Part shown: in pieces, positions 45,645-54,485 of the stretch | Layout: the number at the start of each line of letters is the position of its first letter | Position numbering within the stretch: position 1 is the first letter of the stretch | Assembly: GCA_041396125.1 (NCBI GenBank) | Contig: JAWKZG010000003.1 | Span: forward strand, 62,001 to 126,000 | DNA from: JAWKZG01 sp041396125 | Lineage (GTDB): Bacteria; Pseudomonadota; Gammaproteobacteria; Competibacterales; Competibacteraceae | DNA length: 64,000 nucleotides | Direction of reading: 5' to 3' | The notes under the pieces: model-generated | The model's input: only the letters and a program-made list of their open reading frames with translations | What the model was told of the DNA's origin: nothing | The model's database searches: none | Program-made: the position numbers and the translations under genes

Positions 45645-46634
45645 ATGAAAAAGTCAGCTATTGCCCTAGCTGTAGCCGCTGCTCTGGCTGCGTCTGCCGC
45701 TGCTCAGGCCGAAACCACGTTTTACGGTCGTGCCGCGCTTGCAGTTACCTATACTGATTCACAAAAAGAAGGCAGAGATGTTAATAGCCCCGACGACGTT
45801 ATCAATTTTTTCGACGATGGCGTATGGGATATTCGTAATGCCGGCACTCGCTGGGGTGTACGTGGTTCTGAAGACCTGGGTAACGGTCTGAGCGCTATTT
45901 ACCACATTGAAACCAATCTTGATGCCGACTCTCACAATGGCAATGGTGACAGCCAAACTGGTCGCTTAGCCTGGGTTGGTTTGAAAGGCGGCTTTGGTGC
46001 GGTCAAGATCGGTGCCCAATGGACACCGTACTACAACGCCTTGGGTGCCACTGATATTTTCAACGAAGCCAACTGGTTTGACAAATACCAAGGCCCATTC
46101 CGCCAGAACAGCGCACTGTTATATGAAACCCCCGGCAGCATCAGCGCGTTTAAAGGCGAAGTTATGCTGGTTATGGATGGCGGTGATTCCGGTATCGATC
46201 CGACTTCCTTAGAGAATCCGCATGGCAAAGAGCAAGGAATTGATATCTACGATATCGGTGCCAGCGGTAATTTTGGCCCGGTTTATGTCGGTGCTGCTTA
46301 CCGTAACAACGAAGTTGCCGATAGCGACCAGTGGGGTATTACCGGTTCTTTCGATTTCGCCGGTGCATCAATTGCTGCCCTGTATGAAAACTGGGATTTT
46401 GGTGGTGGCGATGAAGGTGACACCTATTACGTCACCGGTCAGTACACCATCGGCAATAATGTCCTGAAAGCTGGCTGGGGTAGTGCCCATCCCGATAATG
46501 GCGATGACGTGGATGAGTGGGGCCTGGGTGTGCAACATAACCTGAGCAACCGTACTCGCGTCTGGGTTGAATACACTGATGATGACGTAGGTGACGAAAG
46601 CCTGCTGAGCATTGGCCTGCGTCACGATTTCTAA
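45645..46634 (+). CDS. General porin, outer-membrane beta-barrel
   Basis: A 329-residue protein. Residues 1-22 are a clear signal peptide (KKSAIALAVAAALAASAAAQ, cut after AQA). The mature protein starts ETTFYGRAALAV, has amphipathic strands such as AIYHIETNLDA and GAVKIGAQWTPYYNALG, and ends with Phe (IGLRHDF), the BAM recognition signal. This fits trimeric porins of the Gram-negative porin family. The ATG at 45645 has a good ribosome site (taggag, 45631-45636). A 550-bp leader region precedes it, with a strong promoter and two dyads, suggesting tight control and high expression. Confidence 0.93.
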   Translation: MKKSAIALAVAAALAASAAAQAETTFYGRAALAVTYTDSQKEGRDVNSPDDVINFFDDGVWDIRNAGTRWGVRGSEDLGNGLSAIYHIETNLDADSHNGNGDSQTGRLAWVGLKGGFGAVKIGAQWTPYYNALGATDIFNEANWFDKYQGPFRQNSALLYETPGSISAFKGEVMLVMDGGDSGIDPTSLENPHGKEQGIDIYDIGASGNFGPVYVGAAYRNNEVADSDQWGITGSFDFAGASIAALYENWDFGGGDEGDTYYVTGQYTIGNNVLKAGWGSAHPDNGDDVDEWGLGVQHNLSNRTRVWVEYTDDDVGDESLLSIGLRHDF

Positions 46635-46682
46635 GAAGAGATCAGGCTAGACTAACCAATAACAACATAGTTGTTACACTCT

Positions 46683-46710
46683 ACGGGCGCCTCGGCGCCC
46701 GTTTTCTTTT
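46683..46710 (+). terminator. Intrinsic terminator after the porin gene
   Basis: Stem acgggcgcc (46683-46691) / ggcgcccgt (46694-46702) with a 2-nt loop, then ttttctttt. GC-rich 9-bp stem, strong. Confidence 0.9.
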
Positions 46711-46731
46711 GTCTTTTTCCTGATCCTATTT

Positions 46732-47409
46732 TTAAAGCCTGCTATTTTGAGATTTTATTTTTTGTACCCCTTGGTCGCTGGCGAGCAACAATAGATCGGC
46801 AGGCCGCTGGGCAAAAATCCCCACTGTGACCACCCCCGGTATATCATTCAGCTCGGCTTCCAAATGGGCCGGCTCAGAAATAATCAGATTATGTACATCC
46901 AGAATGAAATTGCCATTGTCAGTTATGAAGTTCTCTCGCCAAACAGGTTGTCCACCTCGCTTTAGTATCTCTCTGGCAACAAAACTGCGAGCCATCGGGA
47001 TGACTTCAACCGGTAACGGAAAACGCCCAAGTACATCAACCAGTTTTGATTGATCTGCAATGCAAACGAAGGTTTCACTGGCTGCCGCGATAATTTTCTC
47101 ACGTGTGAGTGCTCCACCGCCACCTTTGATCAGATGCAGATGTCGGGTGGCTTCATCTGCGCCATCAATATAAATCGGCAGCGGACCAACCGCATTGAGC
47201 TCCAGAACTGGAATACCATGGGCTTTAAGACGCAAGGTTGACGCATCCGAGCTGGAAACTGCTGCATCGACCCGGCTTTTGATTCTAGCCAAGGCATCAA
47301 TGAAATAATTGACGGTAGAACCTGTCCCTACCCCCACGATCCAGTCATCTTCGATATAGTCGATGGCAGCCTCAGCCGCCTGTTTTTTTTGACTATCATT
47401 AGTCATCAT
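46732..47409 (-). CDS. rpiA: Ribose-5-phosphate isomerase A
   Basis: A 225-residue RpiA. It interconverts ribose 5-phosphate and ribulose 5-phosphate. VGVGTGSTVNYFIDAL, SSSDASTLRLKAHGI, YIDGADEATRHLHLIKGGGG, split as YIDGADEATRH and LIKGGGGALTREK, are diagnostic and carry the catalytic Asp and Glu. The ATG at 47409 follows GAGGACACC. It is divergent from ilvA. Confidence 0.96.
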   Translation of the reverse strand: MMTNDSQKKQAAEAAIDYIEDDWIVGVGTGSTVNYFIDALARIKSRVDAAVSSSDASTLRLKAHGIPVLELNAVGPLPIYIDGADEATRHLHLIKGGGGALTREKIIAAASETFVCIADQSKLVDVLGRFPLPVEVIPMARSFVAREILKRGGQPVWRENFITDNGNFILDVHNLIISEPAHLEAELNDIPGVVTVGIFAQRPADLLLLASDQGVQKIKSQNSRL

Positions 47410-47492
47410 GGTGTCCTCTGAGTTAAGATGTCGCGCTTTCGGTGCTTGCCTTACTGGACACACGTTAACGCGACGACGGAAACGCTTCTCTA

Positions 47493-49012
47493 ATGCAAAG
47501 TTATGTTAAAAAAATTCTGACAGCCCGTGTGTATGATGTTGCGATTGAAAGTCCGCTAGATCATTTACCACGACTATCCCGCCGACTTGACAACCGTGTC
47601 ATGCTGAAACGGGAAGATTTACAACCGGTTTTCTCTTTCAAGCTGCGCGGCGCATACAATAAAATCGCCGGCCTGCCCGCCGAATTATTAGCCAAAGGTG
47701 TTATCTGCGCATCTGCCGGCAATCATGCCCAAGGTGTTGCCCTCGCTGCCAACACACTGGGCTGTCGCGCCGTAATTGTCATGCCGCAGACCACACCGGC
47801 AATCAAGATTGAATCTGTTAAAAATCTGGGCGGAGAAATCTACTGCATGGCGATGCTTTCGATGAAGCCTATCAACACGCCCGTGAACTGGAAAGTCAGG
47901 AAGCACTCACCTTCATTCACCCTTTTGATGATCCTGATGTCATTGCTGGGCAGGGTACCATCGGCATGGAAATTCTGCGCCAACACCCGAAACCGCTGGA
48001 AGCCATTTTTGTGGCAATTGGCGGAGGCGGCTTGATCGGTGGTGTTGCTGCCTGCATCAAATCCTTGCGACCGGACATCAAAATCATCGGGGTAGAGCCT
48101 GCTGATGCACCGTCAATGTATGAAGCACTCAAGCAAGGGCGTCGAATTAAATTGGACCAAGTCGGTATTTTTGCCGATGGCGTTGCCGTTCGACAAGTTG
48201 GCAAAGAACCTTATCGAATCGCGAAGCAATGCGTTGATGAAGTGCTGCTGGTCGATACCGATGAAATCTGCGCAGCCATTAAGGATATTTACGATGATAC
48301 CCGCTCTATTGCGGAACCGGCTGGCGCTGTCAGCATCGCCGGGCTTAAAAAATATGTCAGCGAGCATCAGCTGACAGCATGTAATCTCATCGCCATTAAT
48401 TCAGGTGCAAACGTTAATTTCGACCGCTTGCGCCACGTCGCTGAGCGGGCGGAAATCGGTGAACGCCGGGAAGCTTTGTTCGCGGTAACCATTCCCGAAC
48501 GGCCCGGCAGTTTTCGAGCATTCTGTGAAACCATCGGCAAGCGCAGTATCACGGAATTCAATTATCGTTATGCAGACCCACAACAGGCCCATATCTTCGT
48601 CGGGGTAGAGCTCAGCGGCGGCCTGCGTGAAAGAAACGAGCTCATCGCAGCCCTGCAGAAACAGGCTTATCCTGTGCTTGATATGAGCGATGATGAGATG
48701 AGCAAGTTGCACATCCGTTATATGGTAGGCGGTCGCGCTACTGCGGACGTAGCGGATGAACAACTTTATCGGTTTGAGTTTCCGGAACGACCGGGTGCCC
48801 TGCTGAAGTTTCTCAATGGCCTGGGGCCATGGAATATCAGCCTGTTTCATTATCGCAATCACGGTTCTGCTTACGGCCGGGTTCTGGTTGGCATTCAGGT
48901 GCCGGATGCACAACGCCGTAGCCTGGAACGCTATTTCAATGAGCTGGGTTATACCTATGTCAAGGAAGCTAATAATCCTGCTTATGGATTATTTCTGACG
49001 AGCAAGAGCTAA
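47493..49012 (+). CDS. ilvA: Threonine ammonia-lyase, biosynthetic (one frameshift)
   Basis: Frame 47493-47840 gives the PLP lysine (PVFSFKLRGAYN, K50) and SAGNHAQGVALAANTLGC, then leaves phase. Adding one base near 47841 makes it continue as LLHGDAFDEAYQHARELE into the frame that ends at 49012, with IGGGGLIGGVAA (phosphate site), AEPAGAVSIAGLKKY and two C-terminal ACT-like regulatory domains (about residues 325-506, with RPGSFRAFCETIG and RPGALLKFLNGLG). The corrected length is 506 residues, standard for IlvA. It makes 2-oxobutanoate for isoleucine and is feedback inhibited through the ACT domains. As written the frame breaks inside the catalytic domain. Confidence 0.9.
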
Positions 49013-49074
49013 GCACCTGACTCTATAATTATTTTGGCAGCGGGTCTTCAGCTTGCTAACAAATTTCCTGAAAG

Positions 49075-49533
49075 CTATTCCATACTAAGGATATGCTGCC
49101 ACTGGCTGTCATCAACCGGCATCACCGATAGGCGATTACCGCGCCGCACCAGGGGCATATCAGCCAGTTCGGGCTGCTCGCGCAGCTCGGCCAGTGATAT
49201 CAGTCGCGTCAGTTTACGTATCAGTTTGACATCAACCATCATCCAGCGTGGCTGATCAGGATTGCTTTTCGGATCGTAATGCTTGTCCTTGGAATCAAAT
49301 GCGGTAGGGTCAGGATAGGCCTCGCGTACAATTTCAACGATACCAATGATACCGGGAGGCTCCGTGTTTGAATGGTAGAAAAAGGCCTGATCACCGCACT
49401 TCATTTGATCACGCATCATATTGCGAGCCTGGTAGTTTCGCACACCATCCCAAGGCTCTGTCTGCCCAGGTCGTTGCGCCAGATCATCGATGCTGAATTC
49501 AGCGGGTTCAGATTTAAATAGCCAATAGCTCAT
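49075..49533 (-). CDS. EVE domain-containing protein
   Basis: A 152-residue single EVE (PUA-like) domain. MSYWLFKSEPAEFSIDDLA, WDGVRNYQARNMMRD, DQAFFYHSNTEPPGIIGI and PRWMMVDVK match the YdaF/thymocyte-nuclear-protein-1 group. EVE domains bind modified bases in nucleic acids; the role of the housekeeping form next to fau is not known. Starts 14 nt after fau and probably shares its transcript. Confidence 0.93.
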   Translation of the reverse strand: MSYWLFKSEPAEFSIDDLAQRPGQTEPWDGVRNYQARNMMRDQMKCGDQAFFYHSNTEPPGIIGIVEIVREAYPDPTAFDSKDKHYDPKSNPDQPRWMMVDVKLIRKLTRLISLAELREQPELADMPLVRRGNRLSVMPVDDSQWQHILSME

Positions 49534-49547
49534 AATAGTTAATCGGT

Positions 49548-50150
49548 CTAGACACTCTCAGGATGCCAGTGATACACGCCAGCTTCGGTCACGGCAGCAT
49601 CAAGCTGGACATCCCAGTCACGCCGGGGCAAAAATTGCGACAAGTGCTGCAGCTCAAACGCCACACCCACTAAACAGGGTCGAGGCAGTAGGTCGTCTTG
49701 CTTGCGGAAAGCAAAGCTACGGTCATAAAATCCCCCCCCCATACCCAAGCGCTGCCCTTCGTCATCGAAAGCCACTAACGGTGTCAATACCAGGTCAAGC
49801 TGGTGGGGCTGGATAATGCGTTCAGCAGCCACCACGGGTTCCGGAATTTTGTAGCGGTTGGGCTGCATCGGGCTGGCGGACGTGTACGGCGCGAACAGCA
49901 GCGGCTGCCCTGCTCCTGTCATGACCGGCAAATAAGTGGTTTTGCCTTCTGCCTGTGCCTGGGTCAGGATCGCGCTAATATCCAGCTCGCCGTCGTTCGC
50001 CCAATAACCGGCAATTCGATGTGCAGTTTGATAAACATTGAGGGCTGTCAGGTGCTCTAGCATGGCACGTTGCGCGGCATCACGCTGGGCGGGATCAAGC
50101 TGGCGGCGGCGCTGGCGTACAGAGCGCCGTAATTCTTTTAATTCGATCAT
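49548..50150 (-). CDS. fau: 5-formyltetrahydrofolate cyclo-ligase
   Basis: A 200-residue protein that converts 5-formyl-THF to 5,10-methenyl-THF using ATP. The ATP-site motif is GQRLGMGGGFYDRSFAF. MIELKELRRSVRQRRRQL begins it; the longer frame to 50225 runs through 6S RNA and is not used. It lies just downstream of the 6S RNA gene, as in E. coli (ygfA), and is probably made partly by read-through. Confidence 0.92.
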   Translation of the reverse strand: MIELKELRRSVRQRRRQLDPAQRDAAQRAMLEHLTALNVYQTAHRIAGYWANDGELDISAILTQAQAEGKTTYLPVMTGAGQPLLFAPYTSASPMQPNRYKIPEPVVAAERIIQPHQLDLVLTPLVAFDDEGQRLGMGGGFYDRSFAFRKQDDLLPRPCLVGVAFELQHLSQFLPRRDWDVQLDAAVTEAGVYHWHPESV

Positions 50151-50168
50151 GAGAAAAAGCAAAAAAAA

Positions 50169-50368
50169 GAACACCCTCCGCCTGTGCCGTTGGTGAGCCT
50201 TTACCCTTGAACCTAGTTGGTCCAAGTGGGAAACTCGTGTAGCGTTTCAGGCTTTCCGCAGGTATGCGGACATGCACAACAACGCTGTACAGCTTGTTTC
50301 CCGGGTATTAATACTTAGGATCAAGGGGTATACCCGGCGTACCTATCGAACACTGCAGAGGATGTTCG
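50169..50368 (-). ncRNA. ssrS: 6S RNA
   Basis: About 200 nt on the minus strand between zapA and fau, the place of ssrS in gammaproteobacteria. The 5' end GAACATCCTC pairs with the 3' end GAGGGTGTTC to close the terminal stem. The conserved GGTTCAAGGGTA in the 3' arm and ACCCCTTGATCC in the 5' arm can pair as in E. coli, flanking a central bubble. Minus-strand -10 TATAGT lies at 50375-50380, and a T8 run (50161-50168) follows the 3' end. 6S RNA binds RNA polymerase holoenzyme and lowers sigma70 transcription in stationary phase. Ends are by folding, so plus or minus about 5 nt. Confidence 0.93.
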
Positions 50369-50388
50369 TACCTATTACTATAGCCTAG

Positions 50389-50688
50389 TTATTGCTGTAC
50401 GTTAAGTACCGCATCCAATTGTTGTAATAATTCCTCGGCGCGCTGGCGCAATGCATTTTCCACCTGTGCAGCCTGCCTGCGGGTGTTCAGCAATTCATAA
50501 CTGATATTCAGCGCCGCCATAACTGCGATGCGCTCACTACCCAGCACTTTACCAGTATCACGGATACCCAGCATGGTATCGTTCAAATATTGGGCAGCTG
50601 TCAGCAAAGCGTCTTTTTCATCTGCAGGGCACGCCACCCGATAATCGCTCTCCAGGATCTGGACAGTAATCGGTTTTTCATCGCTCAT
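50389..50688 (-). CDS. zapA: Cell division protein ZapA
   Basis: A 99-residue ZapA, which crosslinks FtsZ protofilaments. PITVQILESDYRVACPADEK and SERIAVMAALNISYELL are family marks; the C-terminal half is a coiled coil. Its start overlaps the TIGR02449 stop (ATGA, 50685-50688), and ssrS follows 20 nt downstream. Confidence 0.95.
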   Translation of the reverse strand: MSDEKPITVQILESDYRVACPADEKDALLTAAQYLNDTMLGIRDTGKVLGSERIAVMAALNISYELLNTRRQAAQVENALRQRAEELLQQLDAVLNVQQ

Positions 50689-50918
50689 GGGTTTTGCTCC
50701 AAACCTTTGAGACGCGCAACCATAGCGTCGATACGGGCGCGGGCCTGTTCATTCTGATCAAGCAGCGACTGGCGCTCAGCCTGCAATTGCGCGCAGCGCT
50801 GCTCCAGCTCATGCTTGTCATTCGTCAGGCGCTCACAGCGCTGAATGAGTTCACCGACACGCGCTGCTAAAGCAGCAAACGCCTGTTCTGTTTCCGGGTT
50901 AAATATCGAGTTATTCAT
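50685..50918 (-). CDS. TIGR02449 family coiled-coil protein (ZapB-like)
   Basis: A 77-residue protein, nearly all coiled coil (residues 12-72) with the heptad-rich LAARVGELIQRCERLTNDKH stretch. The TIGR02449 family accompanies zapA in non-enteric gammaproteobacteria and is suspected to help division. It overlaps zapA by 4 nt. Confidence 0.88.
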   Translation of the reverse strand: MNNSIFNPETEQAFAALAARVGELIQRCERLTNDKHELEQRCAQLQAERQSLLDQNEQARARIDAMVARLKGLEQNP

Positions 50919-51101
50919 GCTGGCAATATTAGAGTGCGATTGGCGCTGGGGTCAATAAGGCTTTTGTCGATAACAGCAAGACAAGCGGGCTATCTTTGCG
51001 CTAACCTTGCTCAATCTAACCCTCCTTCAGGTATGCTTTTTTCGAGCTGCAGGCATAATATGTGATTAGTCTACCCCAACCGGGTTATCCAGGAGCTAAA
51101 A

Positions 51102-51653
51102 ATGAACCAACTCAGCGAACCAGCTAGCTATCAGCGCTTGTATGATATTCTGGGGCAGCACGATCCTGCTGAGTGCCACGGCCTGCTTTGCGGCCTGCTC
51201 TGCACCGACGAGGCACTGGCGCGAGATACCTGGCTGCAGCAGATCAACGCTGAGTACGACCCCAGCGATAGCACATTACTGCAAACACTGTTTGCATCAA
51301 CCTACCAGCAACTCCAGCATGATGATTTTATTTTTCAGCTATTGCTGCCGGATGACGAGATCGAACTCCCTTTACGGGTTGAATCACTAGGCAACTGGTG
51401 TCAGGGTTTTCTAGCCGGGCTTGGCCTGGGCGGCATGCAAAACACCGATAACCTGACCTCGGAGGTCAAGGATTTCTTGCAGGATGTCAGCCATATTGCA
51501 CGCCTCGGACTAGCCGCTGAAGACGGTGATGAAGGCGATGAAATCGCCTATGTCGAAATTATCGAATACATGCGCGCCGGCGTGCTTCTGGTAAGCCAGG
51601 AATTACAACGTGGCAAGCGCCCGGCAACTCCGGCGCATGTCCGGTTGCATTGA
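51102..51653 (+). CDS. UPF0149 (YgfB) family protein
   Basis: A 183-residue helical protein with PAECHGLLCGLLC near the start and NWCQGFLAGLGLGG, the two family marks. Function is only partly known. In many gammaproteobacteria it is followed by pepP and ubiH; here ubiH follows directly after 30 bp, with pepP missing. Divergent from the zapA operon across 183 bp. Confidence 0.92.
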   Translation: MNQLSEPASYQRLYDILGQHDPAECHGLLCGLLCTDEALARDTWLQQINAEYDPSDSTLLQTLFASTYQQLQHDDFIFQLLLPDDEIELPLRVESLGNWCQGFLAGLGLGGMQNTDNLTSEVKDFLQDVSHIARLGLAAEDGDEGDEIAYVEIIEYMRAGVLLVSQELQRGKRPATPAHVRLH

Positions 51654-51683
51654 TCGGTTGCAGGATTTACTTATATTTTAACG

Positions 51684-52901
51684 ATGCACAGCGATTTTGA
51701 TGTTGTCATAGCTGGCGGCGGTATGATCGGCGCCAGCCTGGCTTGCGCGCTCAGCGGCCTGGGTCTGCGCATAGCACTGCTGGAAGCCGTCGCGCCCAGC
51801 ACCCAAACCCACGCCAGTTACGATGACCGGGCTATCGCGTTATCACAGAGCAGTCTGCGCATTCTCGAAGTTTTGGGGCTCGACAAGGGGCTTAATTGCA
51901 CGCCTATCCTGGATATTCATATATCCGAACGCGGCCAGATCGGCGTGTCCCGCATCAGCGCCGCCAGGGAAGGCGTTGCAGCCCTGGGCGCGGTAACCAC
52001 AGCACGGGAGCTGGGGCAACGTTTATTTTCGGCATTGCCAGAACATGATGATATCGAGCTGCTCTGTCCGGCCCGGTTGCTCGATTACACACTGCACCCG
52101 GACGCCGTTACCATACAACTGGAACACAATAGCATCCGTCGCGAGCTCAGCAGCCGGCTGTTGGTTGCCGCTGACGGTGTACAATCGCCTATTCGCCAAC
52201 AGCTTGGCATTACCACCTGGCAGCATGACTACGGTCAAACCGCCATTATTGCCAACCTGACGCCGGAATTACCGCACCGCAATGTTGCTTATGAACGTTT
52301 CACAACGGACGGGCCACTCGCCTTACTGCCACTGGATGGGCAACGCTGCGCCCTGGTCTATACCGCCTCGCAGGCTGATGCCGAACATCTGCTGACCTGT
52401 CCAGAGCAGATGTTCCTGACCCATGTGCAGAGTCGTTTTGGTGATCGGCTGGGACGCCTGCAACGCCTTGGACAGCGCGCTGCCTATCCCCTGCGTCTGC
52501 TCTTCGCCCGCGAGCACTACCGCCAGCGGGTCGTTCTGGTGGGCAACGCAGCCCATACGCTGCACCCCATTGCCGGCCAGGGTTTCAATCTGGGTCTGCG
52601 CGATGTCGCTGCCCTGGCTGATGTACTTGCTCAGGCCAGTCAGGCCCAAACGGATATCGGTGCGCCAGAAGTACTGCGCCGCTATGCCCACTGGCGACGC
52701 GGAGATCAGCGCCGGGCAGCCTTGTTCACCGATGGTCTGGCACGCCTGTTCAGCCTGCCCTGGCTACCGTTCCGACTGGCCCGTAATGCCGGCCTGCTGG
52801 CGTTTGATATCTTCCCGCCCGCCAAACACTTGCTGGCGCGCCATGCGATGGGACTGGGGTCACCACTGCCACGACTGGCGCGTGGGGTAAAACTCAGCTA
52901 G
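51684..52901 (+). CDS. ubiH: 2-octaprenyl-6-methoxyphenol hydroxylase (UbiH/UbiF family)
   Basis: A 405-residue FAD monooxygenase for a ring hydroxylation of ubiquinone. FAD motifs: DVVIAGGGMIGASLACAL, VAADGVQSPIRQQLGI, and VLVGNAAHTLHPIAGQGFN with its following LGLRD. LGSP and length fit UbiH. It ends 2 bp from the convergent nfi. Confidence 0.9.
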   Translation: MHSDFDVVIAGGGMIGASLACALSGLGLRIALLEAVAPSTQTHASYDDRAIALSQSSLRILEVLGLDKGLNCTPILDIHISERGQIGVSRISAAREGVAALGAVTTARELGQRLFSALPEHDDIELLCPARLLDYTLHPDAVTIQLEHNSIRRELSSRLLVAADGVQSPIRQQLGITTWQHDYGQTAIIANLTPELPHRNVAYERFTTDGPLALLPLDGQRCALVYTASQADAEHLLTCPEQMFLTHVQSRFGDRLGRLQRLGQRAAYPLRLLFAREHYRQRVVLVGNAAHTLHPIAGQGFNLGLRDVAALADVLAQASQAQTDIGAPEVLRRYAHWRRGDQRRAALFTDGLARLFSLPWLPFRLARNAGLLAFDIFPPAKHLLARHAMGLGSPLPRLARGVKLS

Positions 52902-52903
52902 CA

Positions 52904-53569
52904 TTACGGCCCGGACGCCAAACGGTGGGCAAACCGGGTGGTTTCAGGCAGGCGATAACGGGTTGTACAAGCCATGACATAATGGATCGACTGTGCTAGA
53001 TCAATCCGATGTCCGATAGAGACAAACACCGGTTTTACACGGACGCGGGTACGCAATACAGCGCCGATCACGTCGCCGGCAGCGCGTAGTTCAACCCAGC
53101 CGCCACGCTCTTCAGGTACGCTGTCATGCTGCCCCCACAAGCGGGTTTTGCCAACACCGATGGTCGCGATATCCAGCAGCACCCCCAGATGGCTAGCAAT
53201 GCCAAAACGGCGTGGATGCGCTATACCCTGACCATCGCACAGGATCAGATCCGGCCATTGTTGCAATTGCTCCAGCGCGGTCAGCACTGCGGGTAACTCC
53301 CGAAACGATAACAAACCGGGTACATACGGAAACGTTGTCGGTAACCGGCTTATAGCAGTCTCGACCAGTTCCAGCGCCGGAAAGCTCAATACAGCGACCG
53401 CCGCACGTGTGATTGTACCTTGCTGTTCGAAGCCAACATCAATACCGGCAACATAACGCACCGGGCCAAACTGATTAGCGCGAATAACCCGTGCACGCAG
53501 TTCCTGCTGCAACACAACAGCCTCGTGAGGAGAAAGATCCCAGTTATGAACGACCGACTGTTTTAACAT
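52904..53569 (-). CDS. nfi: Endonuclease V
   Basis: A 221-residue DNA repair nuclease that nicks next to deoxyinosine. Catalytic residues are in VAGIDVGFE, the Glu of LLSFRELPAV and Asp of ILCDGQGIAHPRRFGIASHL, split as ILCDGQGIAHPR and RFGIASHLGV. Complete and normal length. Confidence 0.94.
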   Translation of the reverse strand: MLKQSVVHNWDLSPHEAVVLQQELRARVIRANQFGPVRYVAGIDVGFEQQGTITRAAVAVLSFPALELVETAISRLPTTFPYVPGLLSFRELPAVLTALEQLQQWPDLILCDGQGIAHPRRFGIASHLGVLLDIATIGVGKTRLWGQHDSVPEERGGWVELRAAGDVIGAVLRTRVRVKPVFVSIGHRIDLAQSIHYVMACTTRYRLPETTRFAHRLASGP

Positions 53570-53648
53570 GCTTTCCGGGCGTGGCTAGATCAGCTAAAAT
53601 TTTCACGATACAGAAAAAAATTTCTTAATACGGATATCGTTTTCCACA

Positions 53649-54434
53649 ATGCAGTCAACCACCACTATGCATACCTCAATCCAGGTCATCGATCGCGCTA
53701 TATTACTCCTAGATGCCATAGCAGCCCATACCGATGCCGTCAGCCTGAAAACACTGGCCGGCGCAACCGAGTTGCATCCCTCAACCGCATTCCGCATTCT
53801 GGCATCTTTATCCGAACACGGGCTGGTTGAGCGCACCGAGAACGGCCACTATCAGCTGGGGGTTAAACTGCTGCAACTTGGCAGCCGGGTCCAGGGCCGC
53901 CTGGACATCCGGCGCGAAGCACGCGCTATTCTGGAATGGCTCCGCAGCGAAATCAATGAAACCGTCAACCTCATCGTGCGCGAAGGTGATGAGGTGGTCT
54001 ATGTCGAACGGGTCACGCCAAGCCGCATGATGCGGGTCGAGCAAGCTATTGGCGGGCATATGCCCCTGCATGTTACCGCCGTAGGCAAGTTGTTTCTGGC
54101 CGAAGGCGGTGCCGAAGCCTGTCTGGAATACGCCGAACGCACCGGCCTGAGACCCTGCACACCGCATTCGATCACTGAATCCACCGCGCTGTGGCGAAAT
54201 GTCAAAAGCGCTTTGCAGCAAGGCTATGCCCTGGATGATGAAGAAGCTGAGCTCGGGGTCGGCTGCATCGGTGTGCCCGTACTCGATAGCACTAACCGGA
54301 TGATCGCCGGCATTTCAGTTTCCGCTCCGATGGAACGACGCAATATGGCCTGGGTTCCGATTGTCAAACAAGCTGGCGAGAAACTTTCGGCACGGCTAGG
54401 CTATCATTTTGCAAATTCGATTAAAGCACTCTGA
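53649..54434 (+). CDS. IclR-family transcriptional regulator
   Basis: A 261-residue regulator. An N-terminal winged helix (residues 22-78; ELHPSTAFRILASLSEHGLV) is followed by the IclR effector domain (DEVVYVERVTPS, LHVTAVGKLFLA, GCIGVPVLDSTNRMIAGISV). It lies 51 bp upstream of glcD on the same strand and is the likely local regulator of glycolate use, although the E. coli regulator GlcC is of GntR type. AGGAGG precedes glcD between the two genes. Confidence 0.9.
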   Translation: MQSTTTMHTSIQVIDRAILLLDAIAAHTDAVSLKTLAGATELHPSTAFRILASLSEHGLVERTENGHYQLGVKLLQLGSRVQGRLDIRREARAILEWLRSEINETVNLIVREGDEVVYVERVTPSRMMRVEQAIGGHMPLHVTAVGKLFLAEGGAEACLEYAERTGLRPCTPHSITESTALWRNVKSALQQGYALDDEEAELGVGCIGVPVLDSTNRMIAGISVSAPMERRNMAWVPIVKQAGEKLSARLGYHFANSIKAL

Positions 54435-54485
54435 GTAACCTTTGCTTTATTTTTTCCCTATAACCGACCTTAGGAGGACTTTACC

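Noticed and set aside
50151..50225. N-terminal extension of fau to 50225
   Set aside because: The extension is translated from the 3' arm of 6S RNA; the family start is at 50150.
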